From Natronococcus occultus SP4 (GTDB lineage: Archaea > Halobacteriota > Halobacteria > Halobacteriales > Natrialbaceae): DNA of 64,000 bases. Location: NCBI RefSeq assembly GCF_000328685.1, contig NC_019974.1, forward strand, positions 186,001 through 250,000, read 5' to 3'. Numbering within the stretch: position 1 is the first letter of the stretch; the number at the start of each line of letters is the position of its first letter. A model generated the notes under the pieces. The model searched no databases. It was not told the origin of the DNA and saw only the letters and a list, made by a program, of their open reading frames with translations. Positions 8,698 through 19,075 of the stretch are shown in pieces. The position numbers and the translations under genes are program-made.

Positions 8698-11625
8698 ATG
8701 CAAAACAGCACACCAAAGGACATCGGATCGATCAACTTCGGGCTCATGGAGCCCGAGGAGTACCGGGAGATGAGCGCGACGAAGATCATCACGGCCGACA
8801 CCTACGACGACGACGGCTTCCCCATCGACATGGGGCTGATGGACCCCCGGCTGGGCGTTATCGACCCCGGGCTCGAGTGCAAGACCTGCGGCAAACACTC
8901 GGGGTCGTGTAACGGTCACTTCGGACACATCGAGCTGGCCGCGCCGGTCATTCACGTCGGCTTCACGAAGCTCATTCGACGGCTCCTGCGAGGGACCTGT
9001 CGGGAGTGTTCGCGGCTCCTGTTGACCGAGGATGAACGCGAGGAGTTCTACGACAAGATCGACGAGTCCCGGAAGCTCGGTCGCGACTTAAACGACGTCA
9101 CGAAGGCCGCGATCCGCCAGGCCCGCAAGAAGGACCGCTGTCCGTTCTGCAGCGAGGTCCAGTACGACATCGACCACGAGAAGCCCACGACCTACTACGA
9201 GGTTCAGCAGGTGCTGGCAAGCGAGTACTCCCAGCGTATCGCCGGTGCGATGCAGGGCGACGAGGAGGCCGGCGTCGAGCGGACGACACCCGACGAGCTC
9301 GCCGAGAAGACCGAGATCGACATCGGGCGGATCAACGAGATCCTCTCGGGCTCGTTCCGTCCGCGCGAGAGCCAGCGCAAGGCGATCGAGAAAGCGCTCG
9401 ACATCGACCTCACGGAGGAGGACACGAACAAGCTGATGCCAAGCGACATCCGGGACTGGTTCGAGGCCATCCCGGACGAGGATATGGAGGTTCTGGGAAT
9501 CAACCCCGAGCGATCGCGTCCCGAGTGGATGATCCTCACCGTCCTTCCCGTCCCGCCGGTGACCGCTCGGCCCTCGATCACCCTGGACAACGGCCAGCGC
9601 AGCGAGGACGACCTCACCCACAAGCTGGTCGACATCATCCGGATCAACCAGCGGTTCATGGAGAACCGCGAGGCCGGTGCACCCCAGCTGATCATCGAGG
9701 ACCTCTGGGAGCTGCTCCAGTACCACGTCACCACCTTCATGGACAACGAGATCTCGGGGACGCCCCCGGCTCGCCACCGCTCCGGCCGTCCGCTCAAGAC
9801 CCTCTCTCAGCGGCTGAAGGGCAAGGAGGGTCGGTTCCGTGGTTCCCTGTCCGGGAAGCGGGTTAACTTCTCCGCCCGAACCGTCATCTCGCCGGACCCG
9901 ACGCTTTCCCTGAACGAGGTCGGCGTCCCCGACCGCGTCGCCAGCGAGATGACCCAGACGATGAACGTCACCGAGCGCAACGTCGACGAAGCGCGGCGCT
10001 ACGTCTCGAACGGGCCCGAGGCCCACCCCGGTGCGAACTACGTGCGTCGTCCCGACGGGCGTCGCCTGAAAGTGACCGAGAAGAACTGCGAACAGCTCGC
10101 CGAGAAGGTCGACGCCGGCTGGGAAGTAAACCGCCACCTCGTCGACGGCGACATCGTCATCTTCAACCGGCAGCCGTCGCTGCACCGGATGTCGATCATG
10201 GCCCACGAGGTCGTGGTCATGCCGTACAAGACGTTCCGTCTGAACACCGTCGTCTGTCCGCCGTACAACGCTGACTTCGACGGCGACGAAATGAACATGC
10301 ACGCGCTGCAAAACGAGGAAGCGCGGGCGGAGGCCCGCGTCCTCATGCGTGTTCAGGAGCAGATCCTGAGCCCGCGATTCGGCGAGAACATCATCGGGGC
10401 AATCCAGGACCACATCAGCGGGATGTATCTCCTGACCCACGACAACCCCCGATTCAACGAGACCCAGGCGCTCGACCTGCTGCGCGCGACCCGGATCGAC
10501 GAGCTGCCCGAACCCAGCGGCATCGACGACGAGGGCGAGCCGTTCTGGACCGGCTACGACGTCTTCTCGGAGCTGTTGCCCGACGACCTGAATCTCGAGT
10601 TTACCGGCACCGTCGGCGACGACGTCGTCATCGAGGACGGCCAGCTGCTCGAGGGAACCATCGCCGAGGACGAGGTCGGCGAGTTCGGCGGCGAGATCGT
10701 CGACACGATCACGAAGGTTTACGGCAACACCCGCGCCCGGATCTTCGTCAACGAGGTCTCGACGCTCGCGATGCGGGCGATCATGCACTTCGGGTTCTCG
10801 ATCGGGATCGACGACGAGACGATTCCGGAGGAAGCCCAGGCTCGGATCGACGAGACCATCGAGGACGCCAACGACCGCGTCGAAGAGCTGATCGAGGCCT
10901 ACGAACGGGGCGAACTCGAGAGTCTGCCCGGTCGAACGATCGACGAGACCCTCGAGATGAAGATCATGCAGACGCTCTCGCGTGCGCGTGACAACGCCGG
11001 GAACATCGCCGACGAACACTTCGACAACGACAACCCGGCGGTCGTCATGGCCGAATCCGGCGCTCGTGGTTCGATGCTCAACCTGACCCAGATGGCCGGC
11101 GCGGTCGGCCAGCAGGCAGTCCGTGGCGAACGTATCAACCGTGGTTACGAGGACCGCACCCTCAGCCACTACAAGCCGAACGATCTCTCGGCCGAGGCAC
11201 ACGGCTTCGTCGAGAACTCCTACACCAGCGGCCTGACTCCGCGGGAGTTCTTCTTCCACGCGATGGGCGGTCGCGAGGGGCTAGTCGACACGGCGGTTCG
11301 AACCTCGAAGTCGGGGTACCTCCAGCGACGCCTGATCAACGCTCTTTCCGAACTCGAGGCACAGTACGACGGAACCGTCCGAGACACCTCGGACACGATC
11401 GTCCAGTTCGAGTTCGGCGAGGACGGGACCTCCCCGGTCAAGGTCTCCTCGGGCGACGAGAACGACATCGACGTCGAGCAGATCGCCGATCGGGTACTGG
11501 ACTCCGAGTTCGAGTCCGAGGCCGAGCGACAGGAGTTCCTCGGTATCAAGGCCGAGCCGACGAACCTCTCGGAGTACGCCGACGATCGACTCGCCGAGGG
11601 AACGGAGGTGACCTCCGATGACTGA
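8698..11625 (+). CDS. rpoA1: DNA-directed RNA polymerase subunit A' (largest subunit, N-terminal part)
   Basis: 975 residues from ATG 8698. It contains the zinc site [17 protein letters not shown] (C61, C64, C71, H74), a second CxxC near residues 103-106 and 143-146, the rudder/lid region, and the absolutely conserved [12 protein letters not shown], in which D526, D528 and D530 hold the catalytic magnesium. The end overlaps rpoA2 by 8 bases, indicating coupled translation of the two halves of the largest subunit. No intein is present. Confidence 0.98.
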   Translation: MQNSTPKDIGSINFGLMEPEEYREMSATKIITADTYDDDGFPIDMGLMDPRLGVIDPGLECKTCGKHSGSCNGHFGHIELAAPVIHVGFTKLIRRLLRGTCRECSRLLLTEDEREEFYDKIDESRKLGRDLNDVTKAAIRQARKKDRCPFCSEVQYDIDHEKPTTYYEVQQVLASEYSQRIAGAMQGDEEAGVERTTPDELAEKTEIDIGRINEILSGSFRPRESQRKAIEKALDIDLTEEDTNKLMPSDIRDWFEAIPDEDMEVLGINPERSRPEWMILTVLPVPPVTARPSITLDNGQRSEDDLTHKLVDIIRINQRFMENREAGAPQLIIEDLWELLQYHVTTFMDNEISGTPPARHRSGRPLKTLSQRLKGKEGRFRGSLSGKRVNFSARTVISPDPTLSLNEVGVPDRVASEMTQTMNVTERNVDEARRYVSNGPEAHPGANYVRRPDGRRLKVTEKNCEQLAEKVDAGWEVNRHLVDGDIVIFNRQPSLHRMSIMAHEVVVMPYKTFRLNTVVCPPYNADFDGDEMNMHALQNEEARAEARVLMRVQEQILSPRFGENIIGAIQDHISGMYLLTHDNPRFNETQALDLLRATRIDELPEPSGIDDEGEPFWTGYDVFSELLPDDLNLEFTGTVGDDVVIEDGQLLEGTIAEDEVGEFGGEIVDTITKVYGNTRARIFVNEVSTLAMRAIMHFGFSIGIDDETIPEEAQARIDETIEDANDRVEELIEAYERGELESLPGRTIDETLEMKIMQTLSRARDNAGNIADEHFDNDNPAVVMAESGARGSMLNLTQMAGAVGQQAVRGERINRGYEDRTLSHYKPNDLSAEAHGFVENSYTSGLTPREFFFHAMGGREGLVDTAVRTSKSGYLQRRLINALSELEAQYDGTVRDTSDTIVQFEFGEDGTSPVKVSSGDENDIDVEQIADRVLDSEFESEAERQEFLGIKAEPTNLSEYADDRLAEGTEVTSDD

Positions 11626-12814
11626 GATCGACTACAACGTCGATGACGATATGATCGCCGTCGTCGAAGACGCCGACCTCCCCCGACGACTCAAGGACGA
11701 GGTCTACGCGACCCTCGAGGACCGTGGCGACGCGACCGTCGAGGACGCCGACGAGCTCGCGAAGGCAGTCGAAGCCCGGTATACGGATACGCGGGTCGAT
11801 CCGCTCGACCCCGTCGGCACCGTCTCGGCACAGTCGATCGGCGAACCCGGAACGCAGCTGACGATGAACACGCTCCACTACGCGGGGGTCGCGGAGATCG
11901 ACGTGACCCAGGGGCTGCCACGGCTGATCGAGCTGGTCGACGCACGGAAGACCCCGGACACGCCGATGATGACGATCTACCTCGAGGACGAGTACGCCAC
12001 CGAGCGCGAGAAGGCCCACGAGGTCGTCTGGAAGATCGAGGCGACGAAGATCCTCGCGCTGGGCGACGTCTCGACGAACGTCGCAGACATGCGAGTCCAG
12101 ATTTCGCTCAACGAGGACACCCTCAAGGAGCGGATGATCACGCCCGAGGAAGTCGCCGAGATCATCCAGGACAACCTCGGCGTCAAGGCGGTCCAGCAGG
12201 GTACCCAGATCGAGTTCGGTCCCGAGGAGCCATCCTACCGCGATCTGCTCCAGCTGGTCGAGGAGCTGCGTGAGATCACGTTCAAGGGAATCGAGGACAT
12301 CTCCCGGGTCGTCATCCGACGGGAGGAGCTCGACGACGGCAGCGAGGAGTTCGTTCTCTATACCGAGGGGTCGGCGTTCGGCGACGCTCTCGAGATCGAG
12401 GGCGTCGACGCCTCCCGGTCGACGTGTAACAATATCCACGAGATCCACCGCAATCTCGGTATCGAGGCCGCCCGTGAGGCGATTATCGAGGAAACGAACA
12501 ACACGCTGGCCGAGCAGGGGCTCGACGACGTCAACGTCCGTCACCTGATGCTCGTCGCGGACATGATGACCAACCGCGGCGAGATCGAATCGATCGGCCG
12601 TCACGGCATCTCGGGCTCGAAGGACTCGGTGCTTGCCCGTGCGGCGTTCGAGGTGACGGTCAACCACCTGCTCAACGCTGCCATCCACGGCGAGGTCGAC
12701 GAACTCGACGGCGTTACCGAAAACGTTATCGTCGGGAAACCGATCAAGCTCGGCACCGGCGACGTCGATCTCCGAATGGGCTCGACGAGTCCCGGCAGCG
12801 GTCAGGCGGACTGA
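11618..12814 (+). CDS. rpoA2: DNA-directed RNA polymerase subunit A'' (largest subunit, C-terminal part)
   Basis: 398 residues from the ATG that overlaps the rpoA1 stop. It carries the bridge-distal and cleft region: [25 protein letters not shown] (trigger-loop neighbourhood) followed by [16 protein letters not shown]. The C-terminal [19 protein letters not shown] is also conserved. Length fits haloarchaeal A''. The nusA ATG lies 3 bases beyond the stop. Confidence 0.97.
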   Translation: MTEIDYNVDDDMIAVVEDADLPRRLKDEVYATLEDRGDATVEDADELAKAVEARYTDTRVDPLDPVGTVSAQSIGEPGTQLTMNTLHYAGVAEIDVTQGLPRLIELVDARKTPDTPMMTIYLEDEYATEREKAHEVVWKIEATKILALGDVSTNVADMRVQISLNEDTLKERMITPEEVAEIIQDNLGVKAVQQGTQIEFGPEEPSYRDLLQLVEELREITFKGIEDISRVVIRREELDDGSEEFVLYTEGSAFGDALEIEGVDASRSTCNNIHEIHRNLGIEAAREAIIEETNNTLAEQGLDDVNVRHLMLVADMMTNRGEIESIGRHGISGSKDSVLARAAFEVTVNHLLNAAIHGEVDELDGVTENVIVGKPIKLGTGDVDLRMGSTSPGSGQAD

Positions 12815-12817
12815 TCG

Positions 12818-13249
12818 ATGGCGGTAACCCTCGACGACGACGCGCGCCAGTACCTCGCGCTGTTCGAGGAAGTCACCGACGTCGCCGGCCAGGACTGTCT
12901 CGTCGACGAGCGCGACGGAGACGAGCGGCTCGTCCTCGTCGTTGTCAGCGATCGGATGGGTGATGCGATCGGTCCCGGCGGTCGGACAGTCAAACGATTC
13001 GAGGACCGGGCTGGGGCCTCGGTCCGTCTCGTCGAGGACGCCGACGATCCCGAGACGTTCGTGGCGAACGCCCTCGCTCCGGCGGCGGTCTACAACGTCA
13101 CGATCAGCGAGAACGACGACACCGTCGCCTACGTGGAAGTCGCCGACGAGGACCGAGGCGTCGCGATCGGTACCGACGGCCAGACGATCGATACTGCCAG
13201 GCGGCTCGCCGCCAGACACTTCGATATCGACGACGTCCAACTGCTCTGA
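12818..13249 (+). CDS. nusA: NusA-like transcription elongation factor (KH domains)
   Basis: 143 residues from ATG 12818. Archaeal NusA is much shorter than the bacterial form and consists essentially of two KH RNA-binding domains. Here the repeats centre on SDRMGDAIGPGGRTVKRFED and DEDRGVAIGTDGQTIDTARR, each with the GxxG-type loop. It lies at the end of the polymerase gene run, its usual archaeal location. The spacing of 3 bases from rpoA2 implies co-transcription; the ribosomal genes that follow have their own TATA element. Confidence 0.93.
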   Translation: MAVTLDDDARQYLALFEEVTDVAGQDCLVDERDGDERLVLVVVSDRMGDAIGPGGRTVKRFEDRAGASVRLVEDADDPETFVANALAPAAVYNVTISENDDTVAYVEVADEDRGVAIGTDGQTIDTARRLAARHFDIDDVQLL

Positions 13250-13354
13250 CTCCCACCTTGCGAGAAGTTCTTTCGAGCGCCGAAACGCCCTGAGATTCCT
13301 TCGTTACCCCCCATAGAGCGTTCTCGTGGCGTAATCGCGCCTCCAAACAGGGAC

Positions 13355-13363
13355 GCTTAAGTG
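13355..13363 (+). promoter_or_regulatory. Probable TATA box for rpsL-rpsG
   Basis: gcttaagtg lies about 27 bases before the rpsL ATG at 13386, the spacing expected for a leaderless or very short leader transcript. It lies in the 136-base gap after nusA, which suggests that the ribosomal protein pair can be transcribed independently of the polymerase genes. Confidence 0.6.
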
Positions 13364-13385
13364 TCTTCGACCGATAGCGACGAGC

Positions 13386-13814
13386 ATGGCAAACGGCAAG
13401 TACGCCGCGCGCAAGCTCAAGAAGGACCGCCAGAATCAGCGGTGGTCCGACTCGGACTACGCGCGCCGCGCCCGTGGACTTCGCGAGAAGTCCGACCCCC
13501 TCGAGGGGGCCCCACAGGCACGAGGTATCGTACTCGAAAAGGTCGGCATCGAAGCGAAACAGCCCAACTCGGCGATCCGAAAATGCGTCCGGGTCCAGCT
13601 GATCAAAAACGGCAAACAGGTCACCGCTTTCTGTCCCGGTGACGGTGCGATCAGCTTCATCGACGAACACGACGAAGTCACCATCGCCGGTATCGGCGGG
13701 GCGAAGGGTCGTGCGATGGGTGACCTCTCGGGTGTCAACTACAAGGTCGAGAAGGTCAACGGCGTCTCGCTGATCGAACTGGTTCGCGGTAACGCAGAGA
13801 AACCGGTGCGATAA
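13386..13814 (+). CDS. rpsL: 30S ribosomal protein uS12
   Basis: 142 residues from ATG 13386, start supported by the TATA element 27 bases upstream. uS12 lies at the decoding centre of the small subunit. The conserved loop [14 protein letters not shown] and the segment [15 protein letters not shown] are intact, as is the basic N-terminal extension typical of archaeal and eukaryotic S12. It is followed 3 bases later by rpsG, the normal first two genes of the str operon. The third member, fusA, is not adjacent here but lies 6.4 kb downstream. Confidence 0.98.
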   Translation: MANGKYAARKLKKDRQNQRWSDSDYARRARGLREKSDPLEGAPQARGIVLEKVGIEAKQPNSAIRKCVRVQLIKNGKQVTAFCPGDGAISFIDEHDEVTIAGIGGAKGRAMGDLSGVNYKVEKVNGVSLIELVRGNAEKPVR

Positions 13815-13816
13815 CG

Positions 13817-14425
13817 ATGGCTGCAGAAGATCAACCCGATCCCGACGCACCCGCTGGTGACGCTGACGTCTCCGCGAAGCTGTTCGGAACGTGGGAGACC
13901 GACGAGATCGAGTACGGCGACCCCTCGACCGAGCGCTATATCACGGTCACGCCGGTCGCACACACCGCAGGCCGACACGCGAGCAAGCAGTTCAAGAAAT
14001 CCCAGATCTCGATCGTCGAGCGGTTCATCAACCGCCTGATGCAGACCGAGGAGAACACGGGGAAGAAACAGAAGACGCTCAATCACGTCCGTGAGGCCTT
14101 CGAACTCATCCACGAGCGCACCGAGGAGAACCCGGTGCAAGTCCTCGTCACGGCCGTCGAGAACTCCGCACCGCGCGAGGAGACGGTCCGACTGAAATAC
14201 GGAGGGATCTCGGTTCCGAAGGCGGTCGACGTTGCACCGCAGCGCCGTGTCGACCAGGCACTGCTGGTCCTCGCCGATGGTGTACAAAACGCCTCGTTCA
14301 AGACCTCGACACCGGTTGCGGAGGCCATCGCGAACCAGCTTATTGGGGCGGCCAACTACGACGTCCAGACATACGCGATCAGCCAAAAAGAGGAGAAGGA
14401 ACGCGTCGCGGCTGCAGCACGCTAG
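13817..14425 (+). CDS. rpsG: 30S ribosomal protein uS7
   Basis: 202 residues from ATG 13817. It nucleates assembly of the small-subunit head and contacts the exit-site tRNA. Conserved blocks include QISIVERFINRLM, ENPVQVLVTAVENSAPREE and the basic ISVPKAVDVAPQRRVDQAL. Its C-terminus ends in a charged helix followed by Ala/Arg. An acidic N-terminal tail of about 25 residues is a haloarchaeal feature. After its stop the composition changes abruptly from GC-rich to AT-rich DNA, where the CHAT segment begins. Confidence 0.98.
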   Translation: MAAEDQPDPDAPAGDADVSAKLFGTWETDEIEYGDPSTERYITVTPVAHTAGRHASKQFKKSQISIVERFINRLMQTEENTGKKQKTLNHVREAFELIHERTEENPVQVLVTAVENSAPREETVRLKYGGISVPKAVDVAPQRRVDQALLVLADGVQNASFKTSTPVAEAIANQLIGAANYDVQTYAISQKEEKERVAAAAR

Positions 14426-14470
14426 AACGCTTCATCTTCTTTCCTAGAAATCCCAGATCTATGTGGCTGG

Positions 14471-16468
14471 TTATTCAAGATCACTGAGAGTGATATCATC
14501 ACTCCAATACATTTCTCCATCTATCAAAACTGGTATCGGTCCTCGATCAAGATATTCTAATAGTTCCGTCTTTTTAATCGAGATTGGCCCGATATTGTTG
14601 GATAGGTGATGGATATTGTTTGAATTGAAATTAGGTGATCTAATACTGCCTTTTTGCCTGGTAGGATTGTAGGTATATATATTTACGCGGATATTCTCGC
14701 CGCTTGTATCCAAAACAGAGCAAACAGACGGGACCCCTGTTGTTGATTGTGCGATTGATGTCGTACCATCACCGACGATACGGTATCGATTTCCAGCGGA
14801 AGCAGTTGTTTGTAGAACATCAAGAGTTGCCGAGAATGAATAGCCGAAGTTTAACAGCCGGGCAATTATGCTTCCTGTCGTCACTGCATTATCATTCTGA
14901 ACATCGTCAAGTGTTACAATCCCTCCTAAACTCCCGGCTTCAACAAGTGTTCTCCCCTGTTCATATGACTGGCATGCATTGAGCAAAAACGATTTTGCCT
15001 TTACGTTATTAATAGATGATGGGTCTAATTTCCCATCTGAACAGCGAAAGCCATCTCTATCTATATGTCCGATATAGTGTACAAAGTCATTCTGAGAGGT
15101 GAAGATGCTCTTGAGTTCGGTAGTCGTCAAATCATGGTGGATCGTTACAGAAAACGGGAGCTCTTCACGGTTTCCGTATGTTCCATAGACCTCTATAAGT
15201 TCATCATCCATATCTAACTCATTACAGACAATCTCTATTTCGAGATCCCCTTCTTTCGGTGAACGACAGATCTTATTATGAAATGCTGATAACGGAACTG
15301 CGCTTGTATTCTCCGAGCCAGTACTATAATTCCAAGTTTGTTTAACTGATAAGATATTTGATAACGCCTCTACAGCTTCATCCTCGAAATCTGGATCTGG
15401 CTGAGGTTGGTCGATACGGCCGGTAGTGATAGATGACAATTGATTGGCAAGAAACGGTAGAAATTGCAGGTGGTCACTACTTGGCTGAACTTTCGTTTTA
15501 GGGTACCACTCGGGATAGTGCGATTCCAGCATAGAGAAAGGAATTTCAAGATATGTTTCTAGTTGCTTAGAAAGAGATTGCTCGTATACAGTTGGGATAT
15601 CGAACTCAAGCAGCGGTTCGATTACTTGCCGCTCATGTACTGGTCCCGGTGAGGAATCTTCAGTTCTGATTATACAATCCAAATAAAAAATATGCTTTAG
15701 GAGCCGGCTGACTGTCGATTCGAAGTCGTTTTCATTTTCCAGTCGGAAGGAAAACCCGTTTTTGGTACTGAGACGTGGCTCTGAACTGGGAACTACCTCT
15801 GCACCCAGATAATATGCAAGCGGTGTGACGGTGAATATATAATCGAACGTGGGTGGGACTTCTATCTGAACACCGGTTTTCGGACGTTTGAGATCATCTG
15901 GGATATCTAGCTTGTTACCAATCTGAAGAAGTGGTGGATGCTGGCGAAGGGTAGGGTAAGAACGTTGTGGCCCCGTTTCTTTGAGCGCTGAACCAAACAT
16001 GGAGACAGCTTCCATCACGTCGGTCGGGTTTGGCGGCGTCTTGATCCGATCAATTGGAGCGCTCTGAGCAGAACGAGCCCCAATCACTATTGGTGTTGGT
16101 TTAGAAACGTCAATACGTGTCTGGCCGTTCTCAACGTGTATCCCTAACTCTCCCTCAATCTGAATGAGAATTTTCAACGGAGTCGATATATCGAACGTAT
16201 AGCTTTTGTCTGGAAGAGAAAAGCTTTCGTGCGCCGCTACATTAGATAGAATTGAACCATTTTGATCGAGTATATAAGTACTTTCCTTTTGGGGAAGTAC
16301 AACGGTACTCGTGGTGGTCCTTACGGCTGTATCAACGTCATGTTGGATGGTAGATTGACATATTCTTTCGATTTCACAGCCACCTGGTATCCTAACCTGG
16401 TATCTATGGCGTGTGATTGGATCAATTATTTCCAGTCCGCTTTCGGTTGATCGGAATTTCGGATCCAT
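14471..16468 (-). CDS. CHAT-domain (caspase-like) protein, copy 1
   Basis: 665 residues from ATG 16468. This start, rather than the ATG at 16495, lines up with the first residue of the paralogue at 16931-18991. The N-terminal third looks beta-rich, a middle part from about 150 to 350 is strongly shared with the paralogue (SYPTLRxHPP, FTVxPLAYYLGA, QTYLEIPF-like), and the C-terminal part is the CHAT-type peptidase. DFVHYIGHID supplies the likely catalytic His (H468, with H464 nearby) and LLNACQS the likely Cys (C499); AGSLGGIVTLDDV follows as in CHAT proteins. No signal peptide is seen, so it is probably cytoplasmic. Codon use is AT-rich and unlike the flanking genes, pointing to acquisition. 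The substrate is unknown; the small peptide gene at 16804 is a candidate partner. Confidence 0.78.
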   Translation of the reverse strand: MDPKFRSTESGLEIIDPITRHRYQVRIPGGCEIERICQSTIQHDVDTAVRTTTSTVVLPQKESTYILDQNGSILSNVAAHESFSLPDKSYTFDISTPLKILIQIEGELGIHVENGQTRIDVSKPTPIVIGARSAQSAPIDRIKTPPNPTDVMEAVSMFGSALKETGPQRSYPTLRQHPPLLQIGNKLDIPDDLKRPKTGVQIEVPPTFDYIFTVTPLAYYLGAEVVPSSEPRLSTKNGFSFRLENENDFESTVSRLLKHIFYLDCIIRTEDSSPGPVHERQVIEPLLEFDIPTVYEQSLSKQLETYLEIPFSMLESHYPEWYPKTKVQPSSDHLQFLPFLANQLSSITTGRIDQPQPDPDFEDEAVEALSNILSVKQTWNYSTGSENTSAVPLSAFHNKICRSPKEGDLEIEIVCNELDMDDELIEVYGTYGNREELPFSVTIHHDLTTTELKSIFTSQNDFVHYIGHIDRDGFRCSDGKLDPSSINNVKAKSFLLNACQSYEQGRTLVEAGSLGGIVTLDDVQNDNAVTTGSIIARLLNFGYSFSATLDVLQTTASAGNRYRIVGDGTTSIAQSTTGVPSVCSVLDTSGENIRVNIYTYNPTRQKGSIRSPNFNSNNIHHLSNNIGPISIKKTELLEYLDRGPIPVLIDGEMYWSDDITLSDLE

Positions 16469-16803
16469 TGGAGGGCCAGATAGACTAATTGACACACCTT
16501 ATCTATATATGACGTGAAATTGATCGATCCACTATTCTATACTTTAGGCCATATTATCGGTGCTCTGTTATAATGTTTTCAGTTTTCCATGCATTGCCAG
16601 CCTGTGGATCTACCACTCACATATCCATAACCGATAAAAACACTGCGTCTTGGTCTGGTTGATGAAAGTTCTGTGTTCGCTCGTAGTGAACCATACCTCA
16701 ACCATAAATTATTTTATTGACTCTACATGATATACCTATGGTTCCTAGGTAGAATATATTAAAATAAATTTATTATCTGTTGCAACAATAGTTCGAATGC
16801 ACC
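16469..16803. other. AT-rich intergenic region between CHAT copy 1 and the peptide gene
   Basis: About 335 bases with an AT content far above the chromosome's norm. It must hold the divergent promoters of the leftward CHAT gene (a TATA-like element around 16528-16540 on the minus strand) and of the rightward peptide gene (16753-16777). I see no convincing extra gene, no long inverted repeat and no recognisable transposon end in it. Confidence 0.6.
16753..16777 (+). promoter_or_regulatory. Strong TATA element before the small-peptide gene
   Basis: The stretch is almost pure A/T (aatatattaaaataaattta). Its centre lies about 35-45 bases before the ATG at 16804, so initiation around 16790 with a leader of roughly 10-15 nt is expected. 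A TATA element this strong suggests the peptide could be made at high level, or that it is normally held off by a regulator. Confidence 0.55.
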
Positions 16804-16929
16804 ATGATGGACTTAAGCAAGTACCTCAAGAACCACCCGCGAATGATTGGCGTTCTGTTCACCATTCTCCTGGCCATTTCACAGGCAGGAATGGTGGCAG
16901 CAAACGGTAGTGCACACGCAGGCCCCTAA
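16804..16929 (+). CDS. 41-residue hydrophobic peptide between the CHAT genes
   Basis: A 41-residue frame, ATG 16804 (or the next codon, ATG 16807) to TAA 16929, on the strand opposite to both CHAT genes. It ends 1 base before the stop codon of copy 2. The N-terminal MMDLSKYLKNHPR is basic and amphipathic. Residues 14-30 (MIGVLFTILLAISQAGM) form one hydrophobic helix, and the tail VAANGSAHAGP is small and polar. It resembles a class of about 40-residue haloarchaeal peptides with the same NPRM-IGVLFT core and AGP ending; I recall these as a named unknown family (DUF7503) but could not check this. Membrane insertion or export is likely. A role as partner or substrate of the neighbouring proteases is inference from position. 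Confidence 0.72.
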   Translation: MMDLSKYLKNHPRMIGVLFTILLAISQAGMVAANGSAHAGP

Positions 16930-16930
16930 G

Positions 16931-18991
16931 TTACTGAAAATCGAACTCATCGCTCCAGTAGATCGTTCCATTACTTACGACTGGAAACCGTCCTTCGTTC
17001 AAGAATTCCCGTAAATTTTCCTCACTCACCGGTATATATTCCGTACTCCCAGGAACAATATAATAAGAACTGACAGACCCTAGATGAGGAGTAAAAACAG
17101 CACCCTTCTCTGCTCGAACTGAACCATACATTTTAATTTTAACAGTAATATCGCTATTTTCTTTGTTTACTAAGCAAACATTAGGAACAACGGTTTCCGC
17201 TTGAGCGATGGTCGTTTGACCGTCACCAACCATTTGATACTGTTGGCTAATTATACTTTCTTCTTTAGCAACGTCCAATGCTCCATAGAGCGGAAATCCT
17301 TGATTCAACAATTGTGCAATAACACTCCCTATCCTGACTGCTCCACTGTTCGCAACATCACCGAATGTAACTATCCCACCTAAGCTACCAGCGTTAATTA
17401 AATATAGTCCCTGTTCGTGAGACTGACATGCGTTCAACAAGAAAGCTTTCACATTTGAATTTTTAACTGTTGCTCCGTCTAACTTCCCATTCGAACATTC
17501 AAAACCATTCACATCTATATGTCCAATATAATGTAGAAAGTCACTGTTAGTAGCTAATATTTTTCTCAGTTCTTGCGTAGATGTGTTATAGTGTAGCCTA
17601 ACATTAACCGGTAGCTCTTCTCTATCACCATATGTGCTATCTACAGATTTGACTTCTTCTCTCATATCTGAATCATTACATACCACATCGACTTCGATCG
17701 GTTCGTCTCGAGGACTTCGATCAATACTGTTTTTGAAGGCGGAAAGTGGTGCCGTGCTTATGAGCTCTGGTCCGTTCTTTCCGCTCCAGCGCTGCTGGAC
17801 TGATGCGGGTGGATCTCGTGGTTCCGGTGTTGGTGCGTTACTTCTAGTTACTTCCATATCTCGAGTAAAGGGGCTTCGTGTAAAGTCAGAGATGGCATCT
17901 ATCTCGTCTTTGAGGTCTGAGAGGTCCTGTCGATCCCCGTCTTGGGTATATATTGGCGCAAGACAATTAGTCACGAACGGTAAAAATTCAATAAACCTTG
18001 AGGAGGGTGTAAGTCGTATTTCGAATTTCCAGTCCGGAATATAGGGACGGATTTTGGAAAACGGAATTTCGAGGTACGTTTGAACTTGCTTCTCAATTGG
18101 CTGATCATACACTGATTGCATATCGTCGTCAAAAATTGATTCGATCGAATGCCGATTATGGAGGGGTAATGGTGAGATGCCCTCTGTTCTAGATATGCAG
18201 TCAAGGAAAAAAATGTGCTGTAGGACACGCTTGACCGTTGATTCAAACCCTTTCTGGCGATCGAGAGAATATGAATAACCAGTATCGGTGGTAAGTCGTG
18301 GTTGTGTCCCAGGAACGACCTTTGCTCCAAGATAATAAGCGAGCGGTCCAACGGTGAAGATATGACGGTATGTAGGAGGGGTTTGGATCTTGATACCGGT
18401 TTTCGACTGTTCCACTCCGTCCGGTATGACAAGTTTGTCCCCTCTCTCAATAGCAGGTGGATGTCCACGTAACGTCGGATACGACCGATCAGGCGTTGTT
18501 GTTTTCAGTGCAGACCCAAAGGTAGAGACCGCTTGCATAAGATCGGTTGGTTTCGTTGTCGTGGTGATTGTTCTTGCAGGACGGGTATGGTACGAACGGG
18601 CACCAAGAACTACTGCCGTTCGGCCATCCAACCCGATATGCGTTCGCTCTGGATCGGAATACACCTGGATAGAGCTATTGACCTGAGCATAGACCTTTAA
18701 CGGTCCCGACAAATCAAGCGTATACTCTCCTTTCGGTAAGGAGGCCTGCTCGTCAGGTTTCACTTCGGCGACCATCGATCCCGTCTGGTCACGAACGTAC
18801 ACGTAGTGTGTCGTCGGTAGCGTGATCGTATCGGTCGTAATCCGAACCGCTGAGTCGACGGGATACTGAATCCTGTCGCAGTCGACGGACTCAATCGAAA
18901 CCGGACTGTGTGTCGTTAACTGATATCGGTGGCGTTCGATCCGATCGATGATCTCAACCCCGTCGTCGGTCGGCTCGAACGTTGGTTTCAT
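16931..18991 (-). CDS. CHAT-domain (caspase-like) protein, copy 2
   Basis: 686 residues from ATG 18991, a clear paralogue of the gene at 14471-16468 along its whole length. Shared blocks include the N-terminal GVEIIDRIERHRYQL, the middle RSYPTLRGHPP and PLAYYLGAKVVPG, and the C-terminal peptidase. In the latter, DFLHYIGHID gives H487/H491 and LLNACQS gives C522, followed by NAGSLGGIVTFGD. A Pro/Thr-rich linker at about 375-410 has no equivalent in copy 1. No signal peptide or membrane segment is seen. Composition is AT-rich through most of the gene but rises towards its 5' end. The frame upstream at 19076-19777 is on the same strand with an 84-base gap and is probably co-transcribed. Confidence 0.78.
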   Translation of the reverse strand: MKPTFEPTDDGVEIIDRIERHRYQLTTHSPVSIESVDCDRIQYPVDSAVRITTDTITLPTTHYVYVRDQTGSMVAEVKPDEQASLPKGEYTLDLSGPLKVYAQVNSSIQVYSDPERTHIGLDGRTAVVLGARSYHTRPARTITTTTKPTDLMQAVSTFGSALKTTTPDRSYPTLRGHPPAIERGDKLVIPDGVEQSKTGIKIQTPPTYRHIFTVGPLAYYLGAKVVPGTQPRLTTDTGYSYSLDRQKGFESTVKRVLQHIFFLDCISRTEGISPLPLHNRHSIESIFDDDMQSVYDQPIEKQVQTYLEIPFSKIRPYIPDWKFEIRLTPSSRFIEFLPFVTNCLAPIYTQDGDRQDLSDLKDEIDAISDFTRSPFTRDMEVTRSNAPTPEPRDPPASVQQRWSGKNGPELISTAPLSAFKNSIDRSPRDEPIEVDVVCNDSDMREEVKSVDSTYGDREELPVNVRLHYNTSTQELRKILATNSDFLHYIGHIDVNGFECSNGKLDGATVKNSNVKAFLLNACQSHEQGLYLINAGSLGGIVTFGDVANSGAVRIGSVIAQLLNQGFPLYGALDVAKEESIISQQYQMVGDGQTTIAQAETVVPNVCLVNKENSDITVKIKMYGSVRAEKGAVFTPHLGSVSSYYIVPGSTEYIPVSEENLREFLNEGRFPVVSNGTIYWSDEFDFQ

Positions 18992-19075
18992 TTGGGAATA
19001 GCAGCCGTCGTCTCGTCTCGAGGACGCACCGTCGAACCGGTAATCTCCTCAGTCGGCATCTCGGAACACCCCTGC

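Noticed and set aside
9088-11259. 723-codon open frame antisense to rpoA1
   Set aside because: It mirrors the codon structure of rpoA1, gives a Val/Leu/Asp-rich sequence with no family features, and is a common artefact of GC-rich coding DNA.
11546-13240. Long frame antisense to rpoA2 and nusA
   Set aside because: Same shadow effect; spans two well-defined genes and the product has no plausible features.
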